Assembly (NCBI GenBank): GCA_012845835.1
Contig: JABAKD010000020.1
Location: 10,862,488 to 10,926,487, forward strand
DNA length: 64,000 nucleotides
Reading direction: 5' to 3'
Source: Undaria pinnatifida
Lineage: Eukaryota > Sar > Phaeophyceae > Laminariales > Alariaceae
Both the position numbers and the translations under genes were made by a program. Positions 11,601-22,552 of the stretch are shown one piece after another. The notes under the pieces were generated by a model. That model had not been told where the DNA came from and did not search any database. It worked only from the letters and a program-made list of their open reading frames with translations. Positions within the stretch are counted from its first letter, which is position 1. The number at the start of each line of letters is the position of its first letter.

Positions 11601-14600
11601 CCGCCTTATCGGACGACCCATACATTATATATGTATATATTATATAGCACTACCCCCTAACCTACTTAAACGCAAAAAACGAATTCTTTACGTTGTCGGT
11701 TGTATATAGCACTGCCCATTTGGCCTACTGGCAGTGGTCCCATGATTATCATGAGCATTCGTTTATCCAGCGCATACGCTCGTAAAGAAGAAAAATACTG
11801 AGGCTTTATAACTCATTGCCTGCGAAGGAAGAAGTCTCGCTACTAAATAGGCTACCGTTGGGTAGTGGTACTGTATAAATAGCCAACAGTTATTTGTACG
11901 CCAGACTGTCTGCCGGTCGTGGAAGCCTGAATGCGCGGTGTACCCGGTATGAGGCCGGTACTCTCGAACTACACGGCATACATACAATAACATATTTACA
12001 GCATTAAACATCGGACATGATACCACGACAAAGATAATCTAGATCCCTATGATATCACGAGCTATAGATAACATGGTAATCTTCATCCTACATGTTTCGC
12101 TATGATATGTTGTGCAATAGATGTATCCTGCAGATTCCAATTGACAAAATAACATCTACATTGCGCAGATCGTCTAAAGCAGGGATCTATCTGCCTCGAC
12201 CTATAATCTGATGTACGTGATCTATGTGTCCGACGTGTGAAATGTTTTTCTTCTTCGCCAAATAAAAAACACCCCCCCGCCAAAAAAAACACGCGCTCCA
12301 AGCTTCGTGCTTCCTCCCCGCGCGTTGATGAGAGCGCTCTGTGCAGCCCATAAAATCAGGGCTGTTCACGGGTCGGGTCAAATCTCGCGGGTCGGGTCGG
12401 GTCGGGTCGGGTCGGGTCGGGTCAGCTGACCCGACCCGACCCGACCCGCGACAATTTCGAGACGTCTTGACCCGACCTGACCCGACCCGCGAGATTTTGA
12501 AAACCTCCTGACCCGACCCAACCCGACCCGCGAGGTTTTGAAATGCTCCTGACCCGACCCGACCAGACCCGCCACAATTCGGGTGACCCGCGAGATGCGG
12601 GTTTCATGCGGGTCAGGTCGACTTGACCCGTGACATTTCTCACGGGTCAAAGTCGAAAGTCACGGGTCAAAGCATGTACAACTCGGTCGGTTGTTTGGTC
12701 CTCGGTCCCTCGTACTTTTCCCAGTATGTAGTGTTCTCTGGGTTTTTTACCGGCATTGTTTGCAGCTGATGATTATGCCATGTGGTGCGCGCTCGAAAAG
12801 TAGGGAAGAAACCGCAACCCACATGCATCGGCGATCTAGTTATGAGTTATAAGTGCAATCTCCGGCCCCGGCAAGCAGCCTAGCTGAGCCGCCTCCGGCA
12901 GCAAGCCTACAACCGGGGCGGTGGATCTGTCAGCAGGGGCTGCGATCCGCGAGGATGCGTTGCCTGCTGCTGGTGCTTGGTGCCGCCAGGGTGCTGCTGC
13001 TGCTGCTGCTGCTTCGACGACGACTGCTCTTCTTGCTTTTTTACGTTTGGTCACATTTCGTACTGGTATAATTCTCGAGCTAGCTACTACTACTGCTGTA
13101 TCTATCTTGTATTTGTGCAGTATCTAGCCCCGGCAAGCAGCCTAGCTGAGCCGCCTCCAGCAGCAAGCCCACAACTGGGGCGGTGGGTCTGTCAGCAGGG
13201 GCTGGGATCCGCGAGAATCCGTGGTCTGCTGCTGCTGCTGCTTCGACGACGACTGCCCTTCCTTGCCTTTTTACGTTTGGTCACATTTCGTACTAGTATG
13301 ACCGTAATATTACTACTCTGTTGTTGTTACGGCTTCAGCAGGTACGGTATTCGCGTCAAACTGCTGTATGCCTTGGTACGAGTAGCTAGGGGTACTGCAT
13401 GGTGATTGTTCTGCACGCTGTGATGACATATGATCGGAGCATCGGCACGAGGGAGGCAGGAAGCGGAAATGTTTGTATTTTATTTGCGGACCCGCGGGCC
13501 CGACCCGCGGGGCGCCTGCACGGCATCAATGGCTCTCAGCTGTAAGTTTGAAAAAGGTGGATCCGCGGGCCAGATCCGCGGGTTTGACCCAAGGGTCAGC
13601 CCAAAACAACTCGCGGGTCATTGTGGCTCGACCCGCGAAGTGACCCGTATTTCGCGGGTCATGACCCGACCCGACCCGCGAGATCTTGAAAACCTCTTGA
13701 CCCGACCCGACCCGACCCGCGAGATTTTGAAACCTCTTGACCCGACCCGACCCGACCCGCGAGATTGTGAATACCTCTTGACCCGACCCCACCCGACCCG
13801 TGAGATTTCAAAGCGGAATGACCCGACCCGACCCGACCCGCGAGATTTTGAAACCCCCTTGACCCGACCCGCGGGTCGGGTCATGATCCGTGAAAAGCCC
13901 TGCATAAAACGACGTGTTTACTTGTTGTCCACGGACTGGCGAAAAATTCGTTTTGTCTCCGCAGACCCAATCAATGTCACTGCCAACACGCTAACTCATC
14001 ATCGGCATAATCAAAAGTCCGTGGTCGCAGGACAGGCGCCAGTAAATTCAGGAGTGGAAGAACATCAACTACCTCAGGGAAAAGAAGAAAAAAAGAAACG
14101 GAAGAGCCGCTCGCTAACTGACCTTAAACCGTCTAGCGACGATCGCCGCGAATGCCTGCTGCGGTCCTTCGAAACCTTCCACGGCGGCAGTCCCCCCAAG
14201 AGGCGGGAGCAACCCCCCTGCTGCGCTCTGCATTTCTTCTAGTCGCGACGCCGCCAAGTCGCTCCCCATGTCGACGTCACCGTCGGGCCAAGCTTTGTGA
14301 AGGAGGCTGTGGACGCGACAGAGTTTAGCGGGAGCGGGAAGGGGAAGGGGGATGGGAAGGGGGTCGTTTATTGAATGGTGACCAAGGCCGTAGGCCGTAG
14401 TAGGGGGGGGAGCATGATTAACCATGATTAATCCCTTTACAACTTGAAACCCGTTTTTTTGGAACAAATTAGCTCGAATCCGTGTATGAAGGGGGCAGGG
14501 GGCACTAACGGGCTTAAAGCCACGCATTCTAAAAACTCAGGGCCTCTGGTTCAAGTGCCAACCCTAACCAATTTGAAACTTGTACCCCTTGACAAGCCTT

Positions 14601-17600
14601 TGTGTGAGTGTTTTTTTTGTTTCGCGGACATGCACCGCCATGCAACTACTTGTTTCGCTCGCGTTTTGAGCATAGTACAGGGCCGCCCGCGCTCGGGGCC
14701 TAAAATCCGGTAGAGATTATGAGGTTACCACCCCCTATTGCCTGCTCAGATCCGCAATCAAACGCCTTCTCGCGTTTTCAATGGAGCAATATACAGGTGG
14801 CCACGGCAAATCGTTTGGGAAGCAGAAAAAATACAAAACAAAAAACGCCTCCAGATTAGCGTCAAATTGCAAACACAACTATCTGACCAAAACTATGTAA
14901 TAGAAGAACATTGAAAAACGTCTACACCGATGTGTCATGCCTCTGGGTATCGAGAGGAGACATTCGGCAGAAACTGAGCACACTAACATCACGCATGACG
15001 TTCGCCATCTGGCTACGCTGTCGAAAAAATCTGAGCATGGGGCGGGAGGGGGTGCAACAGGAGGGGCAAGGGGGGGGGGGGTACCCCTCATTTGTTCTTG
15101 CCTCAGTCATTGACCCGTTGACCACGCACGCCTCTCGAGACGGAGGGAGGGGGAACGGGGTTTACCCAATTCACCCATCGTCGTAGTCGTATGACCATAG
15201 GCCCTCGCACCCCTCACGCCAACGAGGCGGAGGGATGAGGGGGGTTAACCCCTTTACAACTGGAAACCCGTTTCGGGGGACAAATTACTTGGATTTAGTA
15301 TAGGGGGGTGTTCGGGGGCTCTAAAGGGGTTAAGCGATCAGATTTAGACGCTCGCAAAACCCTCCCTACACTAGTTTCGAAATCGAAGCAGCAGCAGCAG
15401 CAACGCCCCCGGCAGTGTAAGGTATAATAGGGTCCCAATAGGGTCGACCATATCCCGGATCAGAGCACGGCACGTGTGCCACGGACGAGACCTTAGCGCG
15501 AAAACTGCAGCAGCTGCCAGCAGCCAAAGCAAAAACAACACACTCTCACGACTACAAACCAAGCAAGCCGTGACGACGACCTTTCATCTGATTCAGCAGT
15601 ACCATTCAGCACGCAAAAATCTTTCACGACACACAAGAGTAAACAGACAACCTAAACATTATACGAAGTACTTATCGAATACATCATGATCTATATCACC
15701 TCAATCATCTAGATCTAGAAAACCTAGATAATGATTTAGATCATCTAGATCATGATCTAGATCATCTCAGGATCTAGATTACATCCTCTTCAGGATCTAG
15801 ATCATCTAGATCCTCTTCATGATCTAGATAATCTAGATCCTCTTCATGATCTAGCTCATCTAGATCATGATTTAAATTATCTAGATAATCTAGATCACGA
15901 TTTAGATCCTCTGCATGATCTAGACAATCTAGATCATCTTCACGATCTACATCACCTAGATCCTCCTCACGATCTAGATAATCTAAATTATCGTCATGAT
16001 CTAGATCATCTAGATCCAGTGTCTGTCGTTATGATACACATCTTGTGCAGGACCTGTTCAATACAGAGGAACAACCTAGGAAACGCGTGCCAGGTCGTGC
16101 AGATCATACGGGTGCCAGCCAGCAACATCTTCTACACCATGGTAAAATACCTCCTAGGCAAGGGATCTGTCTGCCCTGAAAGACACAGATCATACAGATC
16201 ATCAAGTGGGATCTGATCTGTCTAATATGTGAAACCTCTCATCTGGGCACAGTGCAACCTGACATGAACGCACCCGTGGGCCTCAAGAGCCACCCGCCCC
16301 GCAGCCTGCGTCCACGCCTCGGCCTCTCCGCACAGCGGAAGCGACGCCAGGACTGCCGCCGCGCGGTCGCGAACAACGTCGCTGGGTCCCTGCAACACAC
16401 CGGCAAGCCACAAAACAAGACGCAACGTGAAAAAAAAGAAAACACTTGAGAGTAACGAGAACGGTGTGTTACGCGAATAGCGTCGCTGGGCTCCTGCAAC
16501 ACGGAGGTCCCACAAAACCGGCGCACATGAAGCAAAAAAAACGATACTCAAGTGTATTTATGTTGGTAACATAAATACACTTGAGGATCGTTTTTTTTTG
16601 TGGGGGCTTGGCAGAACGGATCCCAGAGTAACCTCTACGGAGGCCTAGGGTAAACTCTAGCGAGGCCCAGAAGGCCCAAGAGTAAAGTCTGAGGACAAAA
16701 AGGGGCTTTTTTCATCGAGGAATACGATGTATCCTGGGAGCCTAGTACCTTTCGTCGCGCATAGAGCGAGAGACCGTATACAATTAAATACATTGAGACG
16801 AACTGCAAATACTATCCCCGCGGAGAGCGAACCCCGAAAACGTTCAGTTAAAAGCAGGGCGAATGGTCGCAGTGTCGGGACGATGCGTGGGCCGGCTGGA
16901 GAGAATATAAATAAAAGCGCCACCAATTATGAAACCCAAACCTCGCCCTTCTACGTGTTTCTACAAGGGGATGCTAGCGGTCCGTCCCCTACAGCAAGTT
17001 TTTCTTGTAGAGGTTGTTAAGTGCGGTTATCACAGTTGCTCATTCTGCGGCACTACCGGTAGGTTCGTAGTCTAATTTTGCGGTAGCATCCATCGGTTGG
17101 GGGAAAAATCCCGTTGCGAACGGTATTATCTCGCCCCACGCAAGCACATGACGTACAGAAAGCACCGCTACACGGCAGTCCGCGCGACTTTTGTCCGAAA
17201 CGCCCGAGGTCGAGACCTCAACCCGTGTCCAGGTCTCAAAACAAGGAGGACCGCGACGACAGAGACAGGCAACACCTCAGCAGATCGCGGTTTAGGCCCC
17301 GTAGGCTGATCGCCCCCCTACACTAAAAGTAGCGTACTTACTTCGTACAACTTTACTTCTACGGGGTACATAGTGTGCTGTAGTAATCAGAAGCAAAAAT
17401 GGCGTCATAAAACATACCATGGTATCTGGTACCTGGTAGGGGAATTGTGTCTTTTTTTGGCGTCCATCGTGAGTCCTGTTTTTTACGATTCACTGTAATA
17501 CTGCAAGCGCTATTCACACACTAATGATAACTACATTCCCAAAACATGGGTACATCTCCAAAGGTGTTCACGCAAAAAGAGGCCTTGACCCACTCCCCCG

Positions 17601-20345
17601 ACGACCAGCCTCCTACCACGAGTACGGTATTTCACGACAGGGGTTGGTTGACAAACATCGGGAGCTCCGATTTAAAAGCGCACCCAAGATGAACAGAATG
17701 GGGGGTTTAAGAGCGGTCAAATCGGCATGTAACACAAGACAAAACAAACAGTATTGGCCCACTGCAGAAAAGAGCAGTGTGTTGTTAAGAGCACATGTTT
17801 CGGCTATTAATATCAATAGTCATGGGGGTGCTCTTGAATCGGGGTACCCACTGTAGTCCCATTCCCATTCCCATTTGCATTGTTTCATTTCGCACCTGCA
17901 GCCACAACGCGGTTGCGTCCTCCACTTTCTTCACGTGAGGTCGCATGGTCGACCGCAGCAAAGAGACAAGCGCCTCCAGGACGCCGAGCGCCCCCGCCCC
18001 GACCGCTGGGTCCGGGGGAAAAGAGCAAGCGCCGTCGGGACTGGTGGACCCATGCAGGCAAGCTGTCACGGCAGGAACAAGCTTGGGCAAGACGGCAACC
18101 AACACCTAGGTGCAGAGAAAAAGCGGAGGAGCACGACGATTTAGCAGGGGTGGCACGAAGGAGGAGGAGCATTAAACGGTTGAACTTCCCAATTGATTCC
18201 AGTTGGAAGGCTGGTGTACACGGTGCATAGCAGCAGAAACAGCAGCAGCAGTATTAACAGTATTACACCGCTGAGCCACATACAGACGGGCAGACACTGG
18301 TTCACCACGCAGTATTCACGGCCTGACATATACCAGTATGCAGCAGTACTTACACGACGAGCGGCGCCCGAGCGAATCACCTCCAATAATGGCAGGTTGG
18401 CGCAATTGAGGTAGCGGTGTCGTTTGCTGCACAGCCAATACACCGACGAATTAAATAGGAAATATGAGTATAAGACGGTTTGACAATATACGCGTACGAA
18501 ACGACGAAGGCAGTCAAACTCGAATCACTCGGTTCCGTAAATATTTCAACCAATCACCTGCCGGGCACCTCCCACTTCCCCGCCGCCAACCTTGCTGTTG
18601 CGACCTGATCCGGCTGCCCCCCCCCCCCCGCCGCCACCTCCTCGTCCCGCTCCGCCACCCCCTCCGGCCGGCGGCGCGGTCGCCTCCAGCAGTCGGCGCA
18701 CGGCTTCATCAACCGCGGCCAAGGCAATAACTCTCGTGCAACTGCTACCGCTGCTCTTGCTGCCGTTGTTGGGTGTTGGCTCGCCGCCGCCTCGCCGAAG
18801 CAGGCCCAGAAGCTCGCGAGCAAGCGACGGAAACATGTCCTCGAGCTCGCTGGACGGGCAGCAACCTATCAGCCCCAGCAGGTGTCTTGCGTGGGTGATG
18901 CCCGGCAAGTGTCCAACGCTTCCCTGGTGTGGTATGGTGGCGCGGGTTGGAGCGGGCGGGCGGGCGGGGGGTTGCGGCGGCGCCGGGGGAGGGCGGGAGA
19001 AGACCATGCAAAGCCGCGATATGACCGATCGATTGGTGGGTCGCTGCGTTACTTTGGGCGTGTTCCATCAACGTAAAACATACCTGGTAGAAATCAGATG
19101 AAACTCATGGTGTATCGTTTTATACGTACGGGTAGGGGGAGGGCGGTGTGGTGGCGCGAGACAGCAATTTGCCACCATGAAACCGCGAGAAAGGCGTTTG
19201 CTTCTCGACTTGCTGTCTGCAAATATGGTATATGCCTGGTATACTCGAACAACTTCAAGTGTCGGAGTTTTGACCACTTTCGATAGACAACCTGGTACAT
19301 GTCAGGTATCTAGACGTGCGCCACTTGAGATGGGCTATATCGACCGCTGTACCACAGCTGCTGCGGGTTATCCCTGTCAAGCCCCACAGCTACCTTACAA
19401 CACGTGCACTGCACACTGCACACTACGCCCCTCATGCTGCTCATTGCCGACAACTGCCACGAGCCGGGATACCAACAGATTGTTCCAGGTAACATGAACC
19501 ATTCTTGCGGTCAAGTGTATACCGGTATATATACGACGAGAAGATATCACGTCCTTTCTCTGCTGAAATGATGATCCTGCACTAATTCCAAGTAGATTGT
19601 CTCCAAAACCTGTACAGCGTACAGTAGCAGCCCGGGTATCGAGGGCCTCGCCGCCACACCCTGCGCAAAACGCCATTGCCGACCAAGACACACGACTCGC
19701 ACTCAACAGCAACACTCGCACCCTCTACATCATGCCCCAACGCAACGCAACCCTAACCTGGGAAGGAGCGATGACCTCTCGCCATGCTCGAGCCTCCCTG
19801 ATGGCCGTGAGCGAGTTCGGAGCGTAGGTGACAGCAGCCTCAAGGGCTTCCAGGATGTCCACGCCGTAGTCCTATATACGTCGACACGGGCGATTTGGGG
19901 GCAAGGCGTCGCCGATGAGAGGCGTGACCCATGAAAGAGAGACGTTCCCGCAGGCACTACAGCAGGGTCTTACAGCAAGGCTTGCTGTACGACGCAACCA
20001 CGCGCCGAAGCAACGGCATAACACCGCGAGAGGCGGTGAGAGGCCAATGCTGCACCACCACTATTATAGGTGCTCTCTCTGTGATACTGACAGTCCCGCC
20101 AGTGACATTTTGACCAACTTTGGCCATATGCAATGACTTCGCAACAAGTGAGTGGAACAACTGCCATACCTCTGTCACGCGCGGCAGCTTTGCAACCAAC
20201 TCATGGTTATCTTCTTGGCCACGCTCGAATCCAGGCGCAGCGGTAAGCAGCCAGTCGGCCAGCATGTCAGGCACAGCAGCTGTTGACTTTGAAAATTGTG
20301 GTGGAGCGCCAAAGCTGGTGTTCAGAATATTGCGGAGGCATAAAT
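5692..20345 (-). CDS. PELP1: PELP1/RIX1-family ribosome-biogenesis protein, 13-exon model
   Basis: The family works in the nucleolus in the Rix1 complex (PELP1-TEX10-WDR18 in animals, Rix1-Ipi1-Ipi3 in yeast), which acts on 60S pre-ribosomes. Exons in transcript order: about 20345-20170, 19871-19758, 19660-19610, 19453-19394, 18923-18558, 18105-17896, 16389-16259, 14306-14123, 11305-11168, 10759-10640, 9500-8742, 7930-7720, 6545-5692. All junctions are GT-AG and every phase fits, including a phase-2 junction (exons 7/8) and a phase-1 junction (12/13). The total is about 1,100 residues, close to human PELP1 as I recall it. Family-like segments include RRFKGLCRVLELML with PVAVPV (exons 8-9) and EACGAILYPRAAPLHLPH (exon 12). 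The last exon has a Glu-rich acidic tract, a KRPRD basic patch and the end DDDDGFDFPPIVDADPDVE, as expected of PELP1 C-termini. The 5' end is uncertain, and exons 3-4 are short and less sure. Confidence 0.82.
6856..7161 (+). mobile_element. tRNA-derived SINE, copy 1, with A20 tail
   Basis: The head, GGTGGCGTATCAGG, resembles an RNA polymerase III A box. AGTTCGAGCCC at 6904-6914 matches the tRNA B box (GGTTCGANNCC) at all but the first base. A unique body of about 200 bp follows, and the element ends in an uninterrupted A20 at 7142-7161. It is about 85-90% like the copy at 44562 by eye. It lies inside the last intron of the PELP1-like gene in the opposite orientation. I found no clear target-site duplication for this copy. 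Confidence 0.85.
10085..10330. repeat. Dispersed repeat family B, copy 1
   Basis: About 245 bp including TTTGTCGAAACTCATCTTTG, CAAGCTGTGTGATACT, CGATCGCGCGT, GGTCGGCGACTCCCCT and GAGGGGGACA. Related copies lie at 37970-38230 and 47025-47165. The boundaries are approximate and the class is unknown (possibly a solo LTR). It lies in an intron of the PELP1-like gene. Confidence 0.75.
10767..10784. repeat. G18 run forming the poly-C tract of a 3' splice site
   Basis: On the - strand this is an uninterrupted C18 followed by TCGCTAG and then the exon that starts at 10759, so the homopolymer stands where the polypyrimidine tract should be. A second G18 run (11359-11376) lies about 55 bp upstream of the acceptor of the preceding exon at 11305. 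Confidence 0.8.
12356..12660. mobile_element. GACCC-type element, copy 1 (inverted GGGTC/GACCC arrays)
   Basis: It starts CAGGGCTGTTCACGGGTC, then a run of GGGTC pentamers meets a run of GACCC at a GGGTCAGCTGACCC centre, giving a long perfect hairpin (about 12386-12450). Units of GACCCGACCCGCGAGATTTT follow. It belongs with the elements at 13485-13905 and 40111-40322. All are non-coding, so any autonomous partner must be elsewhere. Confidence 0.7.
12857..13305. repeat. Two tandem copies of a roughly 190-bp segment, period about 264 bp
   Basis: CCCCGGCAAGCAGCCTAGCT begins near 12863 and again near 13127. Both copies run through GGGGCGGTGG, TCTGTCAGCAGGGGCTG, a CTG triplet run, TTCGACGACGACTG and TTTTTACGTTTGGTCACATT. 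The first copy has the longer CTG run. It lies between the two GACCC-type elements in a PELP1-like intron. Confidence 0.85.
13485..13905. mobile_element. GACCC-type element, copy 2
   Basis: Repeated units of GACCCGACCCGACCCGCGAG plus ATTTTGAAA and CCTCTT run across the segment. It ends in CCGTGAAAAGCCCTG (to about 13902), which is the inverted complement of the CAGGGC...TTCACGG start of copy 1. This end structure suggests terminal inverted repeats of a CAGGG type such as those of hAT elements. Confidence 0.65.
14428..14517. mobile_element. TTAA-bounded mini-element, copy 1
   Basis: It starts TTAATCCCTTTACAACTTG and ends CACTAACGGGCTTAA, and the interior resembles the copy at 15245-15333. TTAA borders plus CCC/GGG-type inverted ends are the layout of piggyBac-type miniature elements. 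It lies in a PELP1-like intron, about 120 bp upstream of the exon starting at 14306. Confidence 0.5.
15068..15160 (-). mobile_element. 5'-truncated LINE 3' end
   Basis: On the - strand this encodes a peptide beginning APSRRACVVNGSMTEA, which matches the C-terminal segment APSRKGCVVNGPRQ of the LINE at 21.3-25.5 kb. It is a short second copy of the same family, inserted in the same orientation. Confidence 0.6.
15245..15333. mobile_element. TTAA-bounded mini-element, copy 2
   Basis: An 89-bp element from TTAACCCCTTTACAACTGG to GGCTCTAAAGGGGTTAA. Its ends are an imperfect inverted repeat (TTAACCCCTTTA against TAAAGGGGTTAA is perfect over 12 bp). The TTAA at each end would be the target-site duplication expected for a piggyBac-type MITE. 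Confidence 0.65.
15685..16018. repeat. AT-rich array of TCTAGATC palindromes, about 27-bp period
   Basis: About twelve degenerate units based on CATGATCTAGATAATCTAGA plus TCCTCTT. Each unit contains one or more TCTAGA or GATC palindromes, so nearly every part can fold on itself. It ends abruptly at about 16018. It lies in an intron of the PELP1-like gene. Confidence 0.9.
16534..16598. repeat. Near-perfect 31-bp inverted repeat
   Basis: An 18-bp perfect stem (16547-16564 with 16568-16585) surrounds a GGT loop. After one mismatch the pairing continues for 12 bp, AAAAAAAACGAT against ATCGTTTTTTTT. It lies in the intron just upstream of the exon starting at 16389. It could be a tiny foldback element or a structured RNA. 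Confidence 0.9.
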
Positions 20346-20826
20346 GTACAAGGGAAATATTATTTTTTACCCCTTAGATTTCTTCTGTTACACCGCCATT
20401 ACACACCAACGGCGAGCTATCTTGCCTGTCTTGCTGCCCCAGATCACCTTACCCACACCTACATCTACGATCTGCGTCTATTTACGCAGGTGAAAAGTGA
20501 TAATGAAAACGAGTTATCTCGGATTGGACAGTTTCAAGTGTATTTTTGCGTGCCAACAACCGCTAGTTTCAGCTTAGTGCCCCTCTCACACTCATTTATA
20601 TAGATAGGGCGGTGCTCCGTAACGTAACAGTACACAACCTTTCGGCAGCCTTGACGGAAGGAGGCAAGCGGCGTCGGTGATTGTAAATAACCTTAAAGAA
20701 AGGAATTCGTACCGAAGGCCAACTCGCGCAGGAGCCAAATTGAAAGCAGGGTATTGTAACGACAATCGTCAAACGAAACCAACCAAAGTAAGCATAGATA
20801 GGAAGCTTACTGGCGACTGTTGAGGA

Positions 20827-21260
20827 CTAGCCGAAATCCGCTGCTGAGGTTAGTGAAGAGTAACCAGTGATAACTACTCGCAACAAAATGATGTCCAAAC
20901 AAAGCCAGCTACTCTCAGTCGTGTTAGCTAGACTAGTCAGAGGAGGTAGGGCGTGTCGAAGTTCGGTAATATCCCGCGGGCTAGGCTTGCAGTCCGGTGG
21001 CGTTGTAGGCACCACGATCTGTAGTCGGCATCCCGGACGGTTGAGTAGCGTGTACACTGGAGGTCGATCTTGATCGGTCCCGGGTCGTCGATGAAGCGGA
21101 TGATGTAAGAGGTGTCGGGAGAGCGTTTCGAGGGAACATGGTGGGCGATCTTGCCAAGCCACGAGAGCCCGTCGCGCGCCTTGTATCACACGTATTCCCC
21201 GGAAGGGGGTATAGTGGCGCTAAAGGTGCGAAGCCAGAGGTCTCGGGAGACTAGGGTGTA
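20827..21260 (-). pseudogene. Possible retroelement-derived fragment
   Basis: On the - strand one frame has an open stretch of about 60 codons from near 21186, with motifs such as PDTSYIIRFIDDPGPIKI and DADYRSWCLQ. This looks like the small RNA- or chromatin-binding module found near the end of some Ty3-type polyproteins. Stops follow. I cannot assign it firmly. It lies between the PELP1-like gene and the LINE. Confidence 0.25.
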
Positions 21261-22552
21261 GCCAAGGGGAGGGGTGGCGCGTACTCATTTGTTGCTTGCC
21301 TTGGTCCATTGACCACGCATCCCTTTCGAGACGGAGCACCGTTCCTATTCCTAATAGAGACACCTCCAACATTTAGGCGCTCATTACGCTTTTCCCATAT
21401 ATTACATAGAAACTGTTTTCTTATCCTATCCCCGTCCTGTTTCGCCGTCTGCGGCCATCATTTATCTCCTAGGATAGCGATCGTTTTCTCGCCACTCTCG
21501 AGTCTACCAAACTCTTCCATGTCACATGCGTTTAATTTCCTCATCTCCTCCTCTAACGCATCCCGTCCCTCCTTGTATACTTCACATTCTACTACTATCT
21601 GAGTTCTACTCTCTATTGGTGTGCCACACGGGCACATATGTGCAGCCACGTCCTCCTCCTCCCGACTATTATTGGTATCGTCTAGTCTGTAGACTATATA
21701 TATATCTTTCTGCTTTCTGGTAGGTCCAGGTCCCCAACACGAAACCGCAGTTCAGCTTTTTCGCGTAGTCCCTTGGACCGTGCAGTTACGTTTTCATTCC
21801 AATATCTTCCCTCAACCCCCCGTATATCTCTTAGTGCTTCTCCTCTTTCACCTAATTTCTTAGCACTAAACTTTCCCTTCTATTCTTTCTTTTACTTCTG
21901 TCTTGTACCCGCCAAACTTCTCTATGGACAGTACCTCTTCTTGGTTTTCTCCAAAATCCTTCCGTATTTTCTCGACTACGTTATCCCATCTTGTTCCACC
22001 TCGCCCCTTTGGTATTTTCTCCGATACAGCCCTATCAGCTATGGCTGGCGACCTCTTTTCTGGCATATTCTTTGCGTTATATTGCCATTTCAACTTTCTC
22101 GAGTGTCTCTGTTTTAAGTGGGTACATTCCTAGTTCTGCTCCTAATAATGTATTGCTGGTCGTACTTTTTAGCTGCTGTCATCTGCACTGTTTCCAGCTG
22201 TTTTACGAACTTCGCGTGCCCTTCCCATACTTTTCCTGCATGCTCTAACTTTGGTACAATCGCATACATCAGAATACGTCTTTTAATCCAACTGTAGTGT
22301 CAAGGTGCGAGTCTGTTAGGATCGCATCCATCTTGCCTACTTGTGATTTACCCCTTCCTATTACTTTCGCTATGTGTGCATCCCAAGAGCAGTCCTTAGA
22401 TATCTCTACGCCAAGGTAAGTATACTGGTCTTGATCAGTAGTTCATCTTCTCTCCATTTCCATTTGAAATGTATCGGATTCATCTTTCTTCGTTACGTAT
22501 AACAACTGCGCATTTTGCACGTTCGCTGTCACTCTCCATTTCCTAGTGTACT

